Shown: positions 49,936 to 61,029 of the stretch, one piece after another
Layout: every line of letters begins with the position of its first letter
Numbering within the stretch: position 1 is the stretch's first letter
Source: Litsea cubeba
Taxonomy: Eukaryota > Streptophyta > Magnoliopsida > Laurales > Lauraceae
Assembly (NCBI GenBank): GCA_012931725.1
Contig: CM022946.1
Span: 639,717-703,716 of the forward strand
DNA: 64,000 nucleotides
Direction: 5' to 3'
Position numbers and translations under genes: made by a program
The notes under the pieces: model-generated
Seen by the model: the letters and a program-made list of their open reading frames with translations, nothing else
What the model was told of the DNA's origin: nothing
Databases searched by the model: none

Positions 49936-50391
49936 TGTTGGATTAAATAGGTGTGGCCCACATGACCACAAACCCATTAAAGATATTTAATCATACCCAC
50001 TTGTCTTTCATATTTATGAGACCTAGTTATTTTTAAACTCACTTGCCAACAAACTAATAATGGGCTGAAATTAAAGGGTTAGGTGATAGTTTGGGGTTAT
50101 TGGTTCCTTGATGGGTAGGAATCTCCTATAAAAGGACTCCTTGGGTAACTCCTTTGGTTGCTAGTTTTATTGGCCTCCATCACTAAGCAAGAAAGAATAG
50201 AAAATACAAAGGAGTTGTAAATCCCATTTGATTTTTAAGCATCTGTCATTTCAAGAAGCTTTTGCCATCTTCAAGAAAGAGCTATGGAATCAGGTAAGCT
50301 CCTCCCCATTCTCAGATTTGTTTATTTCATTGTGTCAATTGGATTAGACCCAAGGAGATCCTCTTGTAGATTGAGGGATTTTAAGCTAAGA
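49936..50391 (+). repeat. 3' LTR of Copia-2
   Basis: About 456 bp, starting TGTTGGATTAAATAG. It carries about 32 bases not in the 5' LTR (near 50223-50256) and ends CTAAGA where the 5' LTR ends CTAACA. Confidence 0.85.
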
Positions 50392-50689
50392 GCGGATATA
50401 TATTTAGGAGCCTATTGTGATGAGGTGGTCACTGCTCATACATATGACCTTGCCCCACCCAAATACGGGCCCCGCTGCACTCAAATACTGTCGTCAGATA
50501 CCCATCTTGAACTCTCGGGTAAGTAATTTCTTGATAGGGTTCTAAGTAATTTGGAAGTGGTGGACATGGTGAAATTATTATTATTTTTATAGCTTGGTCT
50601 ATAGCACTATATTTGTGTGGCCCCACACATAGAATATATATTTTACGAAAAAAATAAATCACAGAGAGTATTCCCACCATCACCAGTAG

Positions 50690-51126
50690 ATTGTGACTTG
50701 ACTCCTACAAACAAAGGGAAGACTTTGTTTTTTATGAAAAGATTAGTGTTATATTTCCAAAGGTAAAAGTTGAAGGGAAGACTTGACCGACTCCACTCGA
50801 CCTAACTATACCAAGAGTAAAGAATCAAAAAATCTAAATGGCGTGATGTGAGATCCGAAAAGTAGTCTGAACATCAAGCTATGTAGCAGGGCTCGAAAAG
50901 AATATGCATTGCTGCCTATAAATTGCCCGACTTGGTTCTGTTTAGAATCATCAAAACTCAAAGCAGTAAGTATGGGGTGTTGTGTAGTGTTGACATAGAA
51001 TCCAAAATAGAAATGGGGTTTAACAGGGCTCAGCGAGTTGGTGCCATGACTCTGACAATGGTGTGTTTGTTTGCAAACCATTGCAAGCACTCCGAGGACT
51101 TTGGTCTCTCAGGCATACTTCAACAT
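50690..51126 (+). pseudogene. truncated A-type chitinase: promoter plus start of exon 1
   Basis: The promoter with TTGACT and TTGACC cores and the TATA box (50917-50923) matches copies 1-3. The reading frame starts at 51013 with the family signal peptide (MGFN..QRVGAM). It lacks a few bases near the end of the signal peptide and runs only to about 51126 (TCAGGCATACTTCAACA), where homology stops at the border of block B2. Everything from the mature N-terminus on is missing. About 78 bp between 50826 and 50903 separate two AAAGAAT motifs in the promoter and are absent from the other copies, so they are probably an insertion. No product is expected. Confidence 0.8.
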
Positions 51127-51312
51127 GAACCACTCTCTTTTGTCCCATTGACTGGTGGGAGAGCCCTTGGGTAAGGGAATGAGATACCCCACCTCTCGGC
51201 GAGGGAAGGTGCCATGAATCCTAGACAGTGAGAAGCGTAGGTAGCAAGGTGAGAATAAACGCCTCTCACCAATGAGACAAGACACTACAAGAAAACTGTT
51301 CTTTTATGGCAA

Positions 51313-51720
51313 ACTTTTTCCGGCGACTCCTAAAGTTGCCGCATATACGTGATTTATTGTGGTGACGTATAGTGTCGCCATATATTTCCATAGTTTTTAC
51401 GGCGACCATAATAGTCGCCGTATATTGTCACAACCTTATACGGCGACTAAAACAGTTGCCATATATTATCAAAACCTTATACGGCGACTAACACGGTTGC
51501 CATATATTGTCAAAACCTTATACGGCGACTAACACGGTCGCCATATATTACCAACACAACCTTATACGGCGACTAAAACGGTTGCCATATATTGTCAAAA
51601 CCTGATACGGCGACTAAGACGATTGCCATATATTACCAAAATCTTATACGGCGACTAAAGATGTCGCCAGAATATACAATGAGATTCAGCGGCGACAGAG
51701 GGTCGCCGTAAAAGTAAAAG
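51313..51720. repeat. left subterminal repeats of the CACTA element
   Basis: A 55-65-bp motif built on ATACGGCGACTAA...GTTGCCATATATT repeats about seven times. In En/Spm elements, repeats of this kind bind the element's own TNPA protein; here that role is inferred. Confidence 0.8.
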
Positions 51721-52030
51721 GCAATAAAAAATAAGTATGCAATTTCATTTGGTGCTGGAACGTCGGTTTGGCGCATTTACAGTGTAATTATATATATATA
51801 TATATCTATCAACTTGGAAGTGTGGGCCACTGTAACTATTATCACCATATGAAGTGGCCACATTATTTTAGACTTCAAGAAAAAGTTCCTTTCATTTAGC
51901 CTGTTTCTCTGTACAAGCTGACAGTGCACATAGAATTGGTTTAATTAGGCCGTCCAATTTATGGAACCCACTAGTGCCAAGTCAATAGAGGCCCATCATA
52001 ACCATCTTATTATCTGATCAATTTTTTTTT

Positions 52031-52244
52031 GGTTAGGGTCCTATTAAATTAAGATGGATTCATGATCAGCTGCGCCTAGCATATCAGCCGTGACAATTTT
52101 AATAAAATAACTTCAGCAGCCCCGGCCCATCAACGGTGGTTAGGGTCCTATTAAATTAAGATGGATTCATGATCAGCTACGCCTAGCATATCAGCCGTGA
52201 CAATTTTAATAAAATAACTACAGCAGCCCGGGCCCATCAACGGT
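52031..52244. repeat. 107-bp tandem duplication inside the CACTA element
   Basis: Units 52031-52137 and 52138-52244 begin GGTTAGGGTCCTATTAAATT and differ at only a few positions, so the duplication is recent. The rest of 51730-53600 shows no gene; it is probably leader or intron of the transposase gene. Confidence 0.8.
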
Positions 52245-53606
52245 AATTGTATTGATAAAAGAAGAAAGGTCTAATGAGCACAAAACAGAGACAAAAAACA
52301 AAAGCATCCGCTGAGCGCTGTTGAAGAGAGGAGTTCCCTGGCGAACAAAAAGGGGAGAACTCGTTCCCTGACGTTGAGAAGAGGAAGATCTGGACGACTT
52401 GCTAGCGGCTGGGGAGGCTTGATGAAGAGAGGAGTCTTGAAGCTATGGAGAGGAGGCGCCCAAATGGAGAGGGGAAACGAGATGCAGATGAAGAGGTTGT
52501 AAAATCGGGATAACACTTTCACTGTCCTTCTGCACAAAAGAGATACCCAATAAATTGGGTTGTAAAATCTTGATGTGGGACGCCTATGTGATCTGGATGG
52601 ACTCTAAATCTGGGACGCCCAACTGATCTGGCTGAGGGGTTATGCAGGAGAGGGCAGAGATAGTGGGCCCTGATCAGATCTGGACGAATTGTTTGTGGGC
52701 TGAGGAAGCTTGATGAGGAAAGGAGCCTTGTCAAGCTAGGAGAGGAGACGCCTAATTGAGGAGAGGCAGTTGCTGATGATGAGGTTGATGATCTGCACAG
52801 GGAAGGCTCTCAAGGATGATGGGCTGCAAAATCTTGATCTGGGTCACCCAATTGATCTGCCTGAGGTGCGAGGATTTCCAAATCCTGAATTGGGTCACTC
52901 GGCAGGGATATAGTTTGACAGGCTGCTTTTTTGATTGTTGAAGAATCATCAGGTATTTAGTTTGACATTACCCTAAATGCCATGGACCCATATATTTGTT
53001 GTTATCACTTTTTCTAAACATTTAGGATTATACATATCAGTACTAGAAAGGGTTGAAATCAGAACTTGCGAATCATTTATGTATGATTCTTGAATTGTCC
53101 AAGTTGGATAGTCTATGAATGCAATGTTTGGCAGTGATTGTTTCTTCCAGATCAAAGGGTTTGTTTTGTAAACTACCAATTGCATGATCCTTTATACCCA
53201 AAAAAAAAAAAACAATGCATTGCAGAAGGGTGTTAGAGGACATATATATGATATATCTTACATTTGATCAGTTAAAAAATGCATAGATTTGAATTTGTAT
53301 AATCATTCGATTATTAACCTTGTATAAATTTAGAAGGTTTCCTCTTGTAAAAGTTACTATAACTTTATCCGAATATGAAATTATTTAGTGTAGTCCTTAA
53401 TTTCCACAAGCCCTAATGGCTTGTGTTTTGTTCCATTTTGATAACAAATTTTGCGTTGGACTACTCGATGCACTTTCAAATTGTGTATTCATAGATGGGA
53501 TAGGGACACTGACCTGTTAGATAGGGGATATAAGATTTAAAAAGCATGAAATACTCATATGTCTAGCCTTTAAAAGATCTTCTTATTCTTTTTTTTTTTT
53601 TGCAGA

Positions 53607-55066
53607 ATGGATAAGAGTTGGATACATTTGCATAGATCTACCCCTGAGTATGAAAAGGGTATGGAAAATTTCCTTGATCATGCATTTTCTTGTTCTACAA
53701 TAGGTGACAAAATCAAATGCCCTTGTCGAAATTGTAATAATGGATATAGAAAGACAAGAGCTGAGGTGAAATATCATTTGTTTAAGTGGGGATTTGAGAC
53801 TACATATACACACTGGATTTATCATGGAGAAAGTTTTGATTCCTCCTCCACTGATGAAGAAGAGGAGCTAGGTGATGATATCTTGCACGAGAGATGCACA
53901 GACGCAGACACATATCGAATGGCATATGACTTATACAGAGGGGAGTTTCCTACAAATTATACAGATGAGGCATTAGGTCATATACCAGAAGAACCAAATG
54001 ATGAAGCTGCTCGGTTTTATAGATTACTAAAGGAAGCCGAGGAAATGTTATACCCTGGTTGTGAAGAGTTCTCAAAGTTGTCTTTCATTGTTGGTTTATT
54101 TCAAATGAAGTGTCTTTATGGGTGGAGTAATGTGTCAATGGATGCACTTCTTAAATACTTAAAGAAAGGGCTCCCAAAAGATAACAAATTACCTGAGAGC
54201 ATGTATGAGGCCCAGAAGATCATTCGTGACCTGGATTGGATTACGAAAAGATTCATGCTTGTGTGAATGATTGCATTCTTTATTGTAAGGAGTATGCAGA
54301 ATTGGACAAGTGTCCGATATGCAGTGAGTGTAGGTGGAAGCAAGAAATAGTTGATGGGGAGATTGAGAAAGGAAAAAAGAAAAAAGTTGCAAGGAAAATC
54401 TTGCGTTATTTTCCATTAACACCGAGGTTGCAAAGGTTATTCATGTCTCCTGAAACAGCTGCAGCCATGCGATGGCATGAGATAGACCGTGTGAATGATG
54501 GAGTTCTAAGACATCCAGCCGATTCTGTTGCTTGGAAATCATTTGATGAGAAATATCATATGTTTTCACAAGATCCTCGCAATGTGAGGTTAGGTCTAGC
54601 AACTGATGGGTTTAATCCATTTGGAAACATGAGTACATCATATAGCACATGGCCGATAGTACTTATTCTGTATAATTTGCCACCATGGCTATGCATGAAA
54701 CAATCATACTTCATGATTTCATTGATTATTCCGGGTCCTAAGAGCCCAGGAAATGACATAGATGTATACATGCGCCCATTGATTGACGAGTTGAAAGATT
54801 TATGGGAATCGGGTGCGCTCACATATGATTCTTCTCTAAAATCTAATTTTCAAATGCATGCAGCATTAATGTGGACTATAAATGACTTTCCAGCATATGG
54901 GTCTATTTCTGGGTGGAGTACAAAAGGAAAATTGGCATGCCCTTCATGTAATAAAGAGACGAGTTCGTTGTGGTTAAAGTATGGCCAGAAACATTGCTAC
55001 ATGAATCATCGTCGTTTCTTGCCAAAAGAGCACTCGTGGCGCAAAAGCAAGACCCGACCCGATTAA
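53607..55066 (+). pseudogene. TNP2-like CACTA transposase, frameshifted and truncated
   Basis: The first frame (53607-54266) begins after an acceptor-like TTTGCAG and encodes a transposase-associated domain (MDKSWIHL, then CPCRNCNN, KYHLFKWGF). The second frame (about 54236-55066) continues with the TNP2 core (YEKIHACVNDC, CPICSECRWK, RLQRLFMSPETAAAMRWH, LATDGFNPFG, CYMNHRRFLP). The frames join at about 54233, where one base seems to be missing. Homology ends abruptly after HSWRKSK near 55050 at a CCCGACCC-rich insert, so the C-terminal half is lost. In an intact element this protein cuts the transposon ends. Confidence 0.88.
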
Positions 55067-55630
55067 TTTATGAATACCGGAAACCTGACCGAATGCCCGG
55101 TTAGCTATAACCGGGTTTGTCGGGTTCGGGTTACTGGGTTACTGGGTCGGGTTACCGGGTAACCCCGGTAACAAATTTTAAGTTTGTTTTTTTTTTTTTT
55201 TTTTTTTTTTTTTTGGAGTTTAACCTGTTTTTCTTTTTTCAGTCCATCCCATTATAAACTATTATGTCAATCTTAAAATATGTTTAGTGGTAATGCTGAA
55301 TCTGTTTTTTTATTTTTCTGCCATTACATCAGAATTTGGGATTATGAGATTTTTAGACAATTATCATGAGTGGGGTTGGAAGAAGTGGTACACCTTTGTC
55401 ACCCCAGGCTTCGGTTTCAAGTAGTGCACTGAGAACGAGAGACGGAGAGAATGAGAGATGTCTAGCCAGACTAGGCCTAGGTATTATAAAATATTAAAAT
55501 TTACTTATTACGTGCTGGGTCGGATTAACCCGACCCAGTCTAAGACCATGTTTCACCCGTCCGAATACGTCCGGGCCGGGCAGGGTTACTGGGTCGAACC
55601 GGATTTCCAAACCCGGTGTACACCCCTATT
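55050..55630. mobile_element. MITE-like insert truncating the transposase gene
   Basis: Rich in ACCCGACCCG/GGGTTACTGGGT repeats, with a T-run of about 26 bases in the middle. The right end (CCGGTGTACACCCCTA) is the complement of a hAT-like TAGGGGTGT terminus, but no matching left end is visible, so it is truncated or rearranged. Confidence 0.5.
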
Positions 55631-56907
55631 CAGGACAACCAGACATGAATTCCAGGAATTTTTAGAAAAGAAACGGGCCCTAAATTTATATCCTTTTTGG
55701 ACTTTTATGGGCCTAATAATTATTTCAAAAAGTGAAATTTAGACTTCTATATTCTTTTTGGACTTTTCTTGGGCATAAATATTATAAGCAAAAAAAAATG
55801 CATAGTCGATTCTAAACTCAGAACATTTCATCTCCCGCCCTAAAATCTCTATCTCCCTCTCTTTTTCTTTTTTCCCAAAATAAATACTCCACTGTTCTCC
55901 TCTTTGCCTCAAGGCTCAAACGAAGAGGATGCGTGGGCTGTGAACATGGAAGAGGTCTGGGATTTCCAAAACGACCAACACATGATCAGCTTCTTGTTGC
56001 TGTAGATGTGGAAGAAGGTACCCGATGAGGCTTTTTGCATAAATTACCATTAGCAGTTCATTGTTATCTTCTTTCTTTCTGTGGTATTTCAAATGGAGAT
56101 GTAGGTTATTGGAAAATATGCTGGTCATTGAATAAGGCGACAAGATTTTTGGGTTTTCATATATTTATGCATCTTCAATTGTTTTGGTTGGGAATAATGA
56201 TGCAATCGTAGCAAATGAATGGTTGATTCCATTCTGTTCCAAAACTTTGATTCTGTAAACACTTCACCTATTTTTTATTCTATTTCAACAGCTCAGTTGT
56301 GAGAAGAATACTGGAACTCTTGGCGAATATCAGTCTTTGGAGACGGTAGGCGGTGATTTGTGCCATTTTCAATTTTTGCTAAATCTTTTTTTTTTAAACA
56401 AATATGGTTACTTTGTGGGTCTGGTGGCTTCTGCAGGAAGCCCTCAAACGCTGGAGTTTGCTCTTGAGGGCTTTACAGGTTCGTTTTGATCCAACTATTT
56501 TTTTTTTTCTGTCCTTTGATAATATGCTGTCTTGTAGAGGATGTGGCCTTGGCCACAGGCATAATGTAGAGAATGATGAGGGAGACCCCAGACCTTTGTG
56601 ACTTTCAGTTCCAGAATTTGCAATAACAAGTTGAGAACTTGACTCAATAGTTGGAACGAGTCAATCCCCACCAATCACATATTTTTGGGATGGTTACAGG
56701 AAGTGAAAACTATTTTGAATAAAAAGAAATATCAGTTTGAAAGAAAGTAAATGAAATTTGTGGCTTCAAATATTGATTATGGTTTTGTAACGGAAATGAG
56801 ATGGCCAAAGTGGAGCACTTCCCCTGTTTTTTATTCTGTAAACAACTTGTACAAATTGTTTATACTTGAGATGGTTATGCTGGTGCCCATCTCTTGCTAT
56901 GCAGGTC

Positions 56908-58815
56908 ATGTTTTCCCAACACTCTGAGTCACAACATACGCCCTCCAATGATGGTAAATACACTGCGAAACTGAACTCACTATGTGTCTTCAAGTGAATC
57001 CGGTTTACACATTTGTTTGCTTTTTTATCAGTTGTCATGAAAGAGAGAAGGGTGCGAGGAAAATCCAGGGGCAAACATTTAGCCAAATTATTAAAAGCAA
57101 CTCCTGCAAAGAAACTACCAATTGTCATACCTAGGGATGCAGGCGTACCTGTGGGTGAATATGCTGCAAAGTTTTCTTCGGAGCTGAGTTTTGCTGTGAA
57201 AAACACTGCACCACTTAATGTAAGAAAGTGGTTGGAAGTTAGTGCCGAAGTAAAAAACAATATTTATAAAAATATGCAGGTAACAAATTTTGTTGGTGAA
57301 CATCTTTTATTGATTTGTCTTTAATTCCTTAAAATTGGTTGATGAATCACATTCTTAGTAAGTACCCATTCTTAGTATGGATCACATTTTCAATTAACTT
57401 TAGAGAAATTATCATGTATGGATCACATTCTTAGTAAGTACCCATTAAAGGATGGTGAAGTGTTGCTTGACACTAGCTACCTCTTTGCCTCTCCACATCT
57501 TGTGTAAGTTGTGGCTACCTCTTTGCCTCTCCACATCTTGTGTAAGTTGTATAAAATTGTGGATACAGAAGTAACTGAGTATAATATGACACCTTGTAAT
57601 GAGTTTGAAGTGATTTTCAAGTATTCACTTTTTGCCTTGTATTTCAACCAACCAAAGGCTACTGATACATTTTGGTTAGTAGATTATTAACTGGAATTGT
57701 GGTTGGTAGATTAAAATAAAAATATCTTTAGATATGCTCGTGAAAAATGTTGGTGTGTTATAATTTCTAAAATGACATATGCTAGCTTGTGAAAAAAATT
57801 ACAATTTGAACAAATTTTTGTTTTCTTATTAATAATATGAAGTTTAGGTTTTTAATCCATTTAATATGCTCTAAATGTAACGGATTTAATTTTGATTTTT
57901 CTTCTTATTCTTTTATTGGTTTTCTTAGCGGTTGTAATTGTATGTGTCTTTAGTCAAAGTTTATATTTGAGGATGACTCTATAAATAAGAGTCACATCCT
58001 CCACCATGCAAACAAGCTCTATAGGGAATGGCGTCATACTTTGCATCGAGATTATTACATGAAGTATGAGAGGGATGCCGAACGACTTCAAAACCGACCT
58101 GAAGATGTGAGTGAAGCTGATTGGGCCTTCTTGGTTGATTTCTTTGGAGGAGATGACTTTAAGGTACAAATAAAAAAATATATATATATATATATAACAT
58201 ATATTTTGAAGATTACTAGTAATGCTAATTTTTTTATGTAAATTTATCACAGAAAGTGTCAACAAGAAACAAAAGGAATCGAGAAAAGGAAGGAGTGACA
58301 CAAATTACTGGAAGAAAATCATTCCAATCCATAAGCTATAATTTGGTGAGGTCTTAGTTCCTAAAGTTAATTATGTACATGGTATATCCAATTACATATA
58401 ATTTACTCATGCAAATAACAAATGGTTTACAAGTGCAGCGAGATCCTGAGACTGGAGATAGGCCTACTGAGATCGAGTTATGGAGAATCACGCATGAAAG
58501 GCCTAATGGAAGATGGGCTGATGAAAGATCTAAGAATGCCTATGTAAGGGATTTCAACACCTCAAAATTAATTTGTAAAAATAATTTAGTTATATTATCC
58601 AAAGTCTTTTTTTTTCATATTCTTGCCTTACTATATGGGTCCTAATTTTTTTTCTTGCAATAATGCAGGAAGAGATGGTTAATCTTCTTAATCAGCCACA
58701 AATATCACCTACTGGAGATGAGGTTGTGCTAACTCCAAGACAAGCTCTTAATAGGGTTATTGGTGAAAGGTCTGGACATGCTAGAGGATTGGGTTGTGGT
58801 CCTAGAGGTTTTTAA
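56908..58815 (+). pseudogene. Transposase_24 (Ptta/En/Spm)-like gene of the CACTA element
   Basis: Six exons join in frame: 56908-56953, 57032-57279, 57954-58163, 58253-58345, 58439-58543 and 58669-58815, giving 282 residues. The sequence has the pattern of plant Transposase_24 proteins: RGKSRGKHLAKLL, FSSELSFAVKNTAPL, KWLEVSAEVKNNIY, YREWRHTLHRDYY, EADWAFLVDFF, STRNKRNREKEG, TGRKSFQSI and ITHERPNGRW. The frame ends at TAA 58813-58815. Just beyond it (about 58830-59033) another frame continues with a coiled-coil-like segment (DQVRNERNEIVERMTHLEDTFEARVQAT) ending at a donor-like GATGTAAGT, so a 1-base change probably cut the original C-terminus. Proteins of this type are thought to bind the subterminal repeats; whether this one functions is unclear. 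Confidence 0.75.
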
Positions 58816-59869
58816 AACCCAATAGCAAGAGGTATACACAAGATGAGATGGACCAAGTGAGGAATGAACGTAACGAGATTGTAGAAAGGATGACGCATTT
58901 GGAGGATACATTTGAAGCACGCGTACAAGCTACCGTGGCAGATGAAATCAAAGCTCAAGTAGATAATGCTGTTCGGGAAGCTTTATCTAAGTTTATGGAG
59001 CTTTCTCGACGACAATCCGATTCTAACTTTGATGTAAGTATGTTACTATATATACAAGGATCAAACAAGAAGATGAGTTGTGTTTTATTTTTCATGTCTT
59101 GTACACATAATTTATTTTTTTAACTTCGTGTGCAGGCAAGTTTAGAATGAATTTACTTATTTTGGAGAAGTAAAGCTAAGGTATAACTATCCACTCTTAA
59201 TGGTAAAGTAGCAGTCTATTCTTGCTAGTCTTTTTTTTTTTTTTTTTGAAAGATCTAAACTTATGGCAAATGCATAAACTATCACCTATAGCTTCTGGCA
59301 ATCTATTCTTGTTGTACTTGCTAGCTATTAAACCATAAGTGCATGTCATGTGGCTTACCTTTATTTGTTGGATCTGACTGGTTATTTGAGTTTGGCTCAT
59401 TATTAGGAAATTATATATACTCTATATATTGTATGTTTTTTTAATAGGTTCATTTTTTTTTTTTTTTACTTTCAGGTTCTTAAGTATTCAAAGCTCCATG
59501 GACGTGCATTTGGAAGAAAACGGTCTTTTTGAAGTTCAGTCTGCTAAATTGGAGTGCATAATATTGTTTATTTTGATGACAAGCTAGGAGTTTAAGTTAC
59601 ACAACTTTGTCTATGTTTAGTTTCGGTTTTAGGTCTTTTAATAAGACCTAGTGAATGATGTATCATTTGAACTTAATTGTAAATGTTCTTTGTATATGAA
59701 TGATTTTTGATACCCTTTATCTTTGTTTTGTAATTAATGTAAAGAGTAATAATTTGATCAATAACCAACATATAATAATATAATAAAAAACTATCTACGC
59801 TAAAATTATATCACAATATTTACAATAACTAAGATACTGAAATTAAAATAAAAAATAATATCTTCTATT

Positions 59870-60350
59870 ATGGCGACTACAGTTGCCACAATGCGTAAAA
59901 TGTATTGCATACTAAAATTGAAAATTCGTTGTTTTGCGGTGACAAATGTTGCCACTTTAGGCTATAGATTTTATATGGCAACTAGAGTCGCCGTATAATA
60001 TAACCTTTCACGGCGACTTTATGTTGCCACAATAGGATATAATAGACTTTCCACGGCGACGGTATGTTGCCACAGTAGGGTATAACCTTTACACGGCTAT
60101 CAACGTCGCCACAAAAAAGAACTGTGGACAGCCCTACATCAGTGATTTAGTGGCGGCTTTTTATCCTTTTACGGCAACTAATAGTCGCCGTATTGTATAT
60201 CCTTTAACGGCGACATAGTATGAATCGCCGTATATACATTTTCCGACGAGGCCTTTTGCGGCAACGTTCGGCGACCCATTAGTGTCACCGTTATATACAT
60301 TTTGCGGCGACAAAATGACATTATGTGGCGACTATAGGTCGCCACAAATG
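59870..60350. repeat. right subterminal repeats of the CACTA element
   Basis: Many GGCGAC/GTCGCC/GTTGCCAC motifs in both orientations mirror those at the left end, as is usual for CACTA elements. Confidence 0.8.
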
Positions 60351-60383
60351 AGCAGTTATGTTGTAGTGAGAGGCCTGCATGGA

Positions 60384-60612
60384 CTCTTTTGTTAAGTCGC
60401 TTTCCTTATACCGCTCAGTCTTTGTCTTTTTCACTATCCCAAATCCCAGAGACACGGCAAGTTCATGTAGCTGCATCACGAGTTAAGTCTCGGGTGGCCT
60501 CTTTTGTTAAGTCGTTTTCTTATACCGCTCAGTCTTTGTCTTTTTCGCTATCCCAAATTCCAGAGACACGGCAAGTTCATGTCGCTGCATCACGAGTTAA
60601 GTCTCGGGTGAC
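60384..60612. repeat. 115-bp tandem duplication in block B2
   Basis: Units from 60384 and 60499 (CTCTTTTGTTAAGTCG ... GAGTTAAGTCTCGGGTG) are nearly identical. Block B1 has one copy of the same sequence, split by the element at 37650. Confidence 0.8.
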
Positions 60613-61029
60613 CTGAATAAAATACTAAAACTAATATCCTCTTCATATAAATCCATTTATAACAAAATAATTTATAAAATTCAAATCAACAAAAAAATTA
60701 TGAAAATCAAATATTTCTTCTTTTAATCCGCTTCAGCACACACGTTTCAACTAAAAAATAAAGGATTCGATGCAACTCTGCTTAGTTTGAATACTATAGA
60801 AAAACTTTAAAAATAGCATCATTTTGAATTGGGTCACATCCATACAAATGAATCCAATAGACACATTTTATTGAAAATGCACATATTATATATTTTTAAA
60901 AAGACACATTCACAAATAGACTCCAAGAAGTGATGTGGTTTCTTTTTACGGTCAAAATTTAGATTTTTTTTTCCAACCAACATTCAGATTTAAAGAGAAA
61001 GAATTATTACTTGTTGGAAGAGAGATCTT

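Larger units (their letters stand above)
43493..50391 (+). mobile_element. Ty1/copia retrotransposon (Copia-2), old and decayed
   Basis: A 6899-bp element with 5-bp duplications GCGGA (43488-43492 and 50392-50396). The LTRs start TGTTGGATTAAAT. The primer site TGGTATCAGAGCC (43919) follows the 5' LTR after two bases, and the purine tract AAGTGGGAGAA precedes the 3' LTR. The LTRs differ by scattered substitutions and a roughly 32-bp indel, so the insertion is clearly older than Copia-1. The leader between LTR and gag is long (about 1.5 kb), and the coding region carries many stops. It lies between chitinase copy 4 and the truncated copy. Confidence 0.93.
51283..60368. mobile_element. CACTA (En/Spm) DNA transposon, 9086 bp
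   Basis: The left end is CACTACAAGAAAACTG and the right end, read inward, is CACTACAACATAACTG. These imperfect TIRs of about 28 bp are flanked by exact 3-bp duplications AGA (51280-51282 and 60369-60371). Joining the flanks recreates sequence like the uninterrupted B1 block near 37595. Both subterminal regions are packed with GGCGAC/GTCGCC repeats. Inside are a broken TNP2-like transposase gene and a Transposase_24-like gene in the same orientation. The termini look usable, but autonomous movement is unlikely given the broken transposase. Confidence 0.93.

Noticed and set aside
51313..51720. CRISPR-like or promoter repeats
   Set aside because: Position next to a CACTA terminus and the mirrored motifs at the other end identify them as subterminal repeats.
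53583..53825. Minus-strand frame over the transposase gene
   Set aside because: It is the shadow of the TNP2-like coding sequence on the plus strand.
57420..57545. 37-bp tandem duplication (CTACCTCTTTGCCTCTCCAC)
   Set aside because: Real but small and intronic within the CACTA gene; not worth a separate entry.
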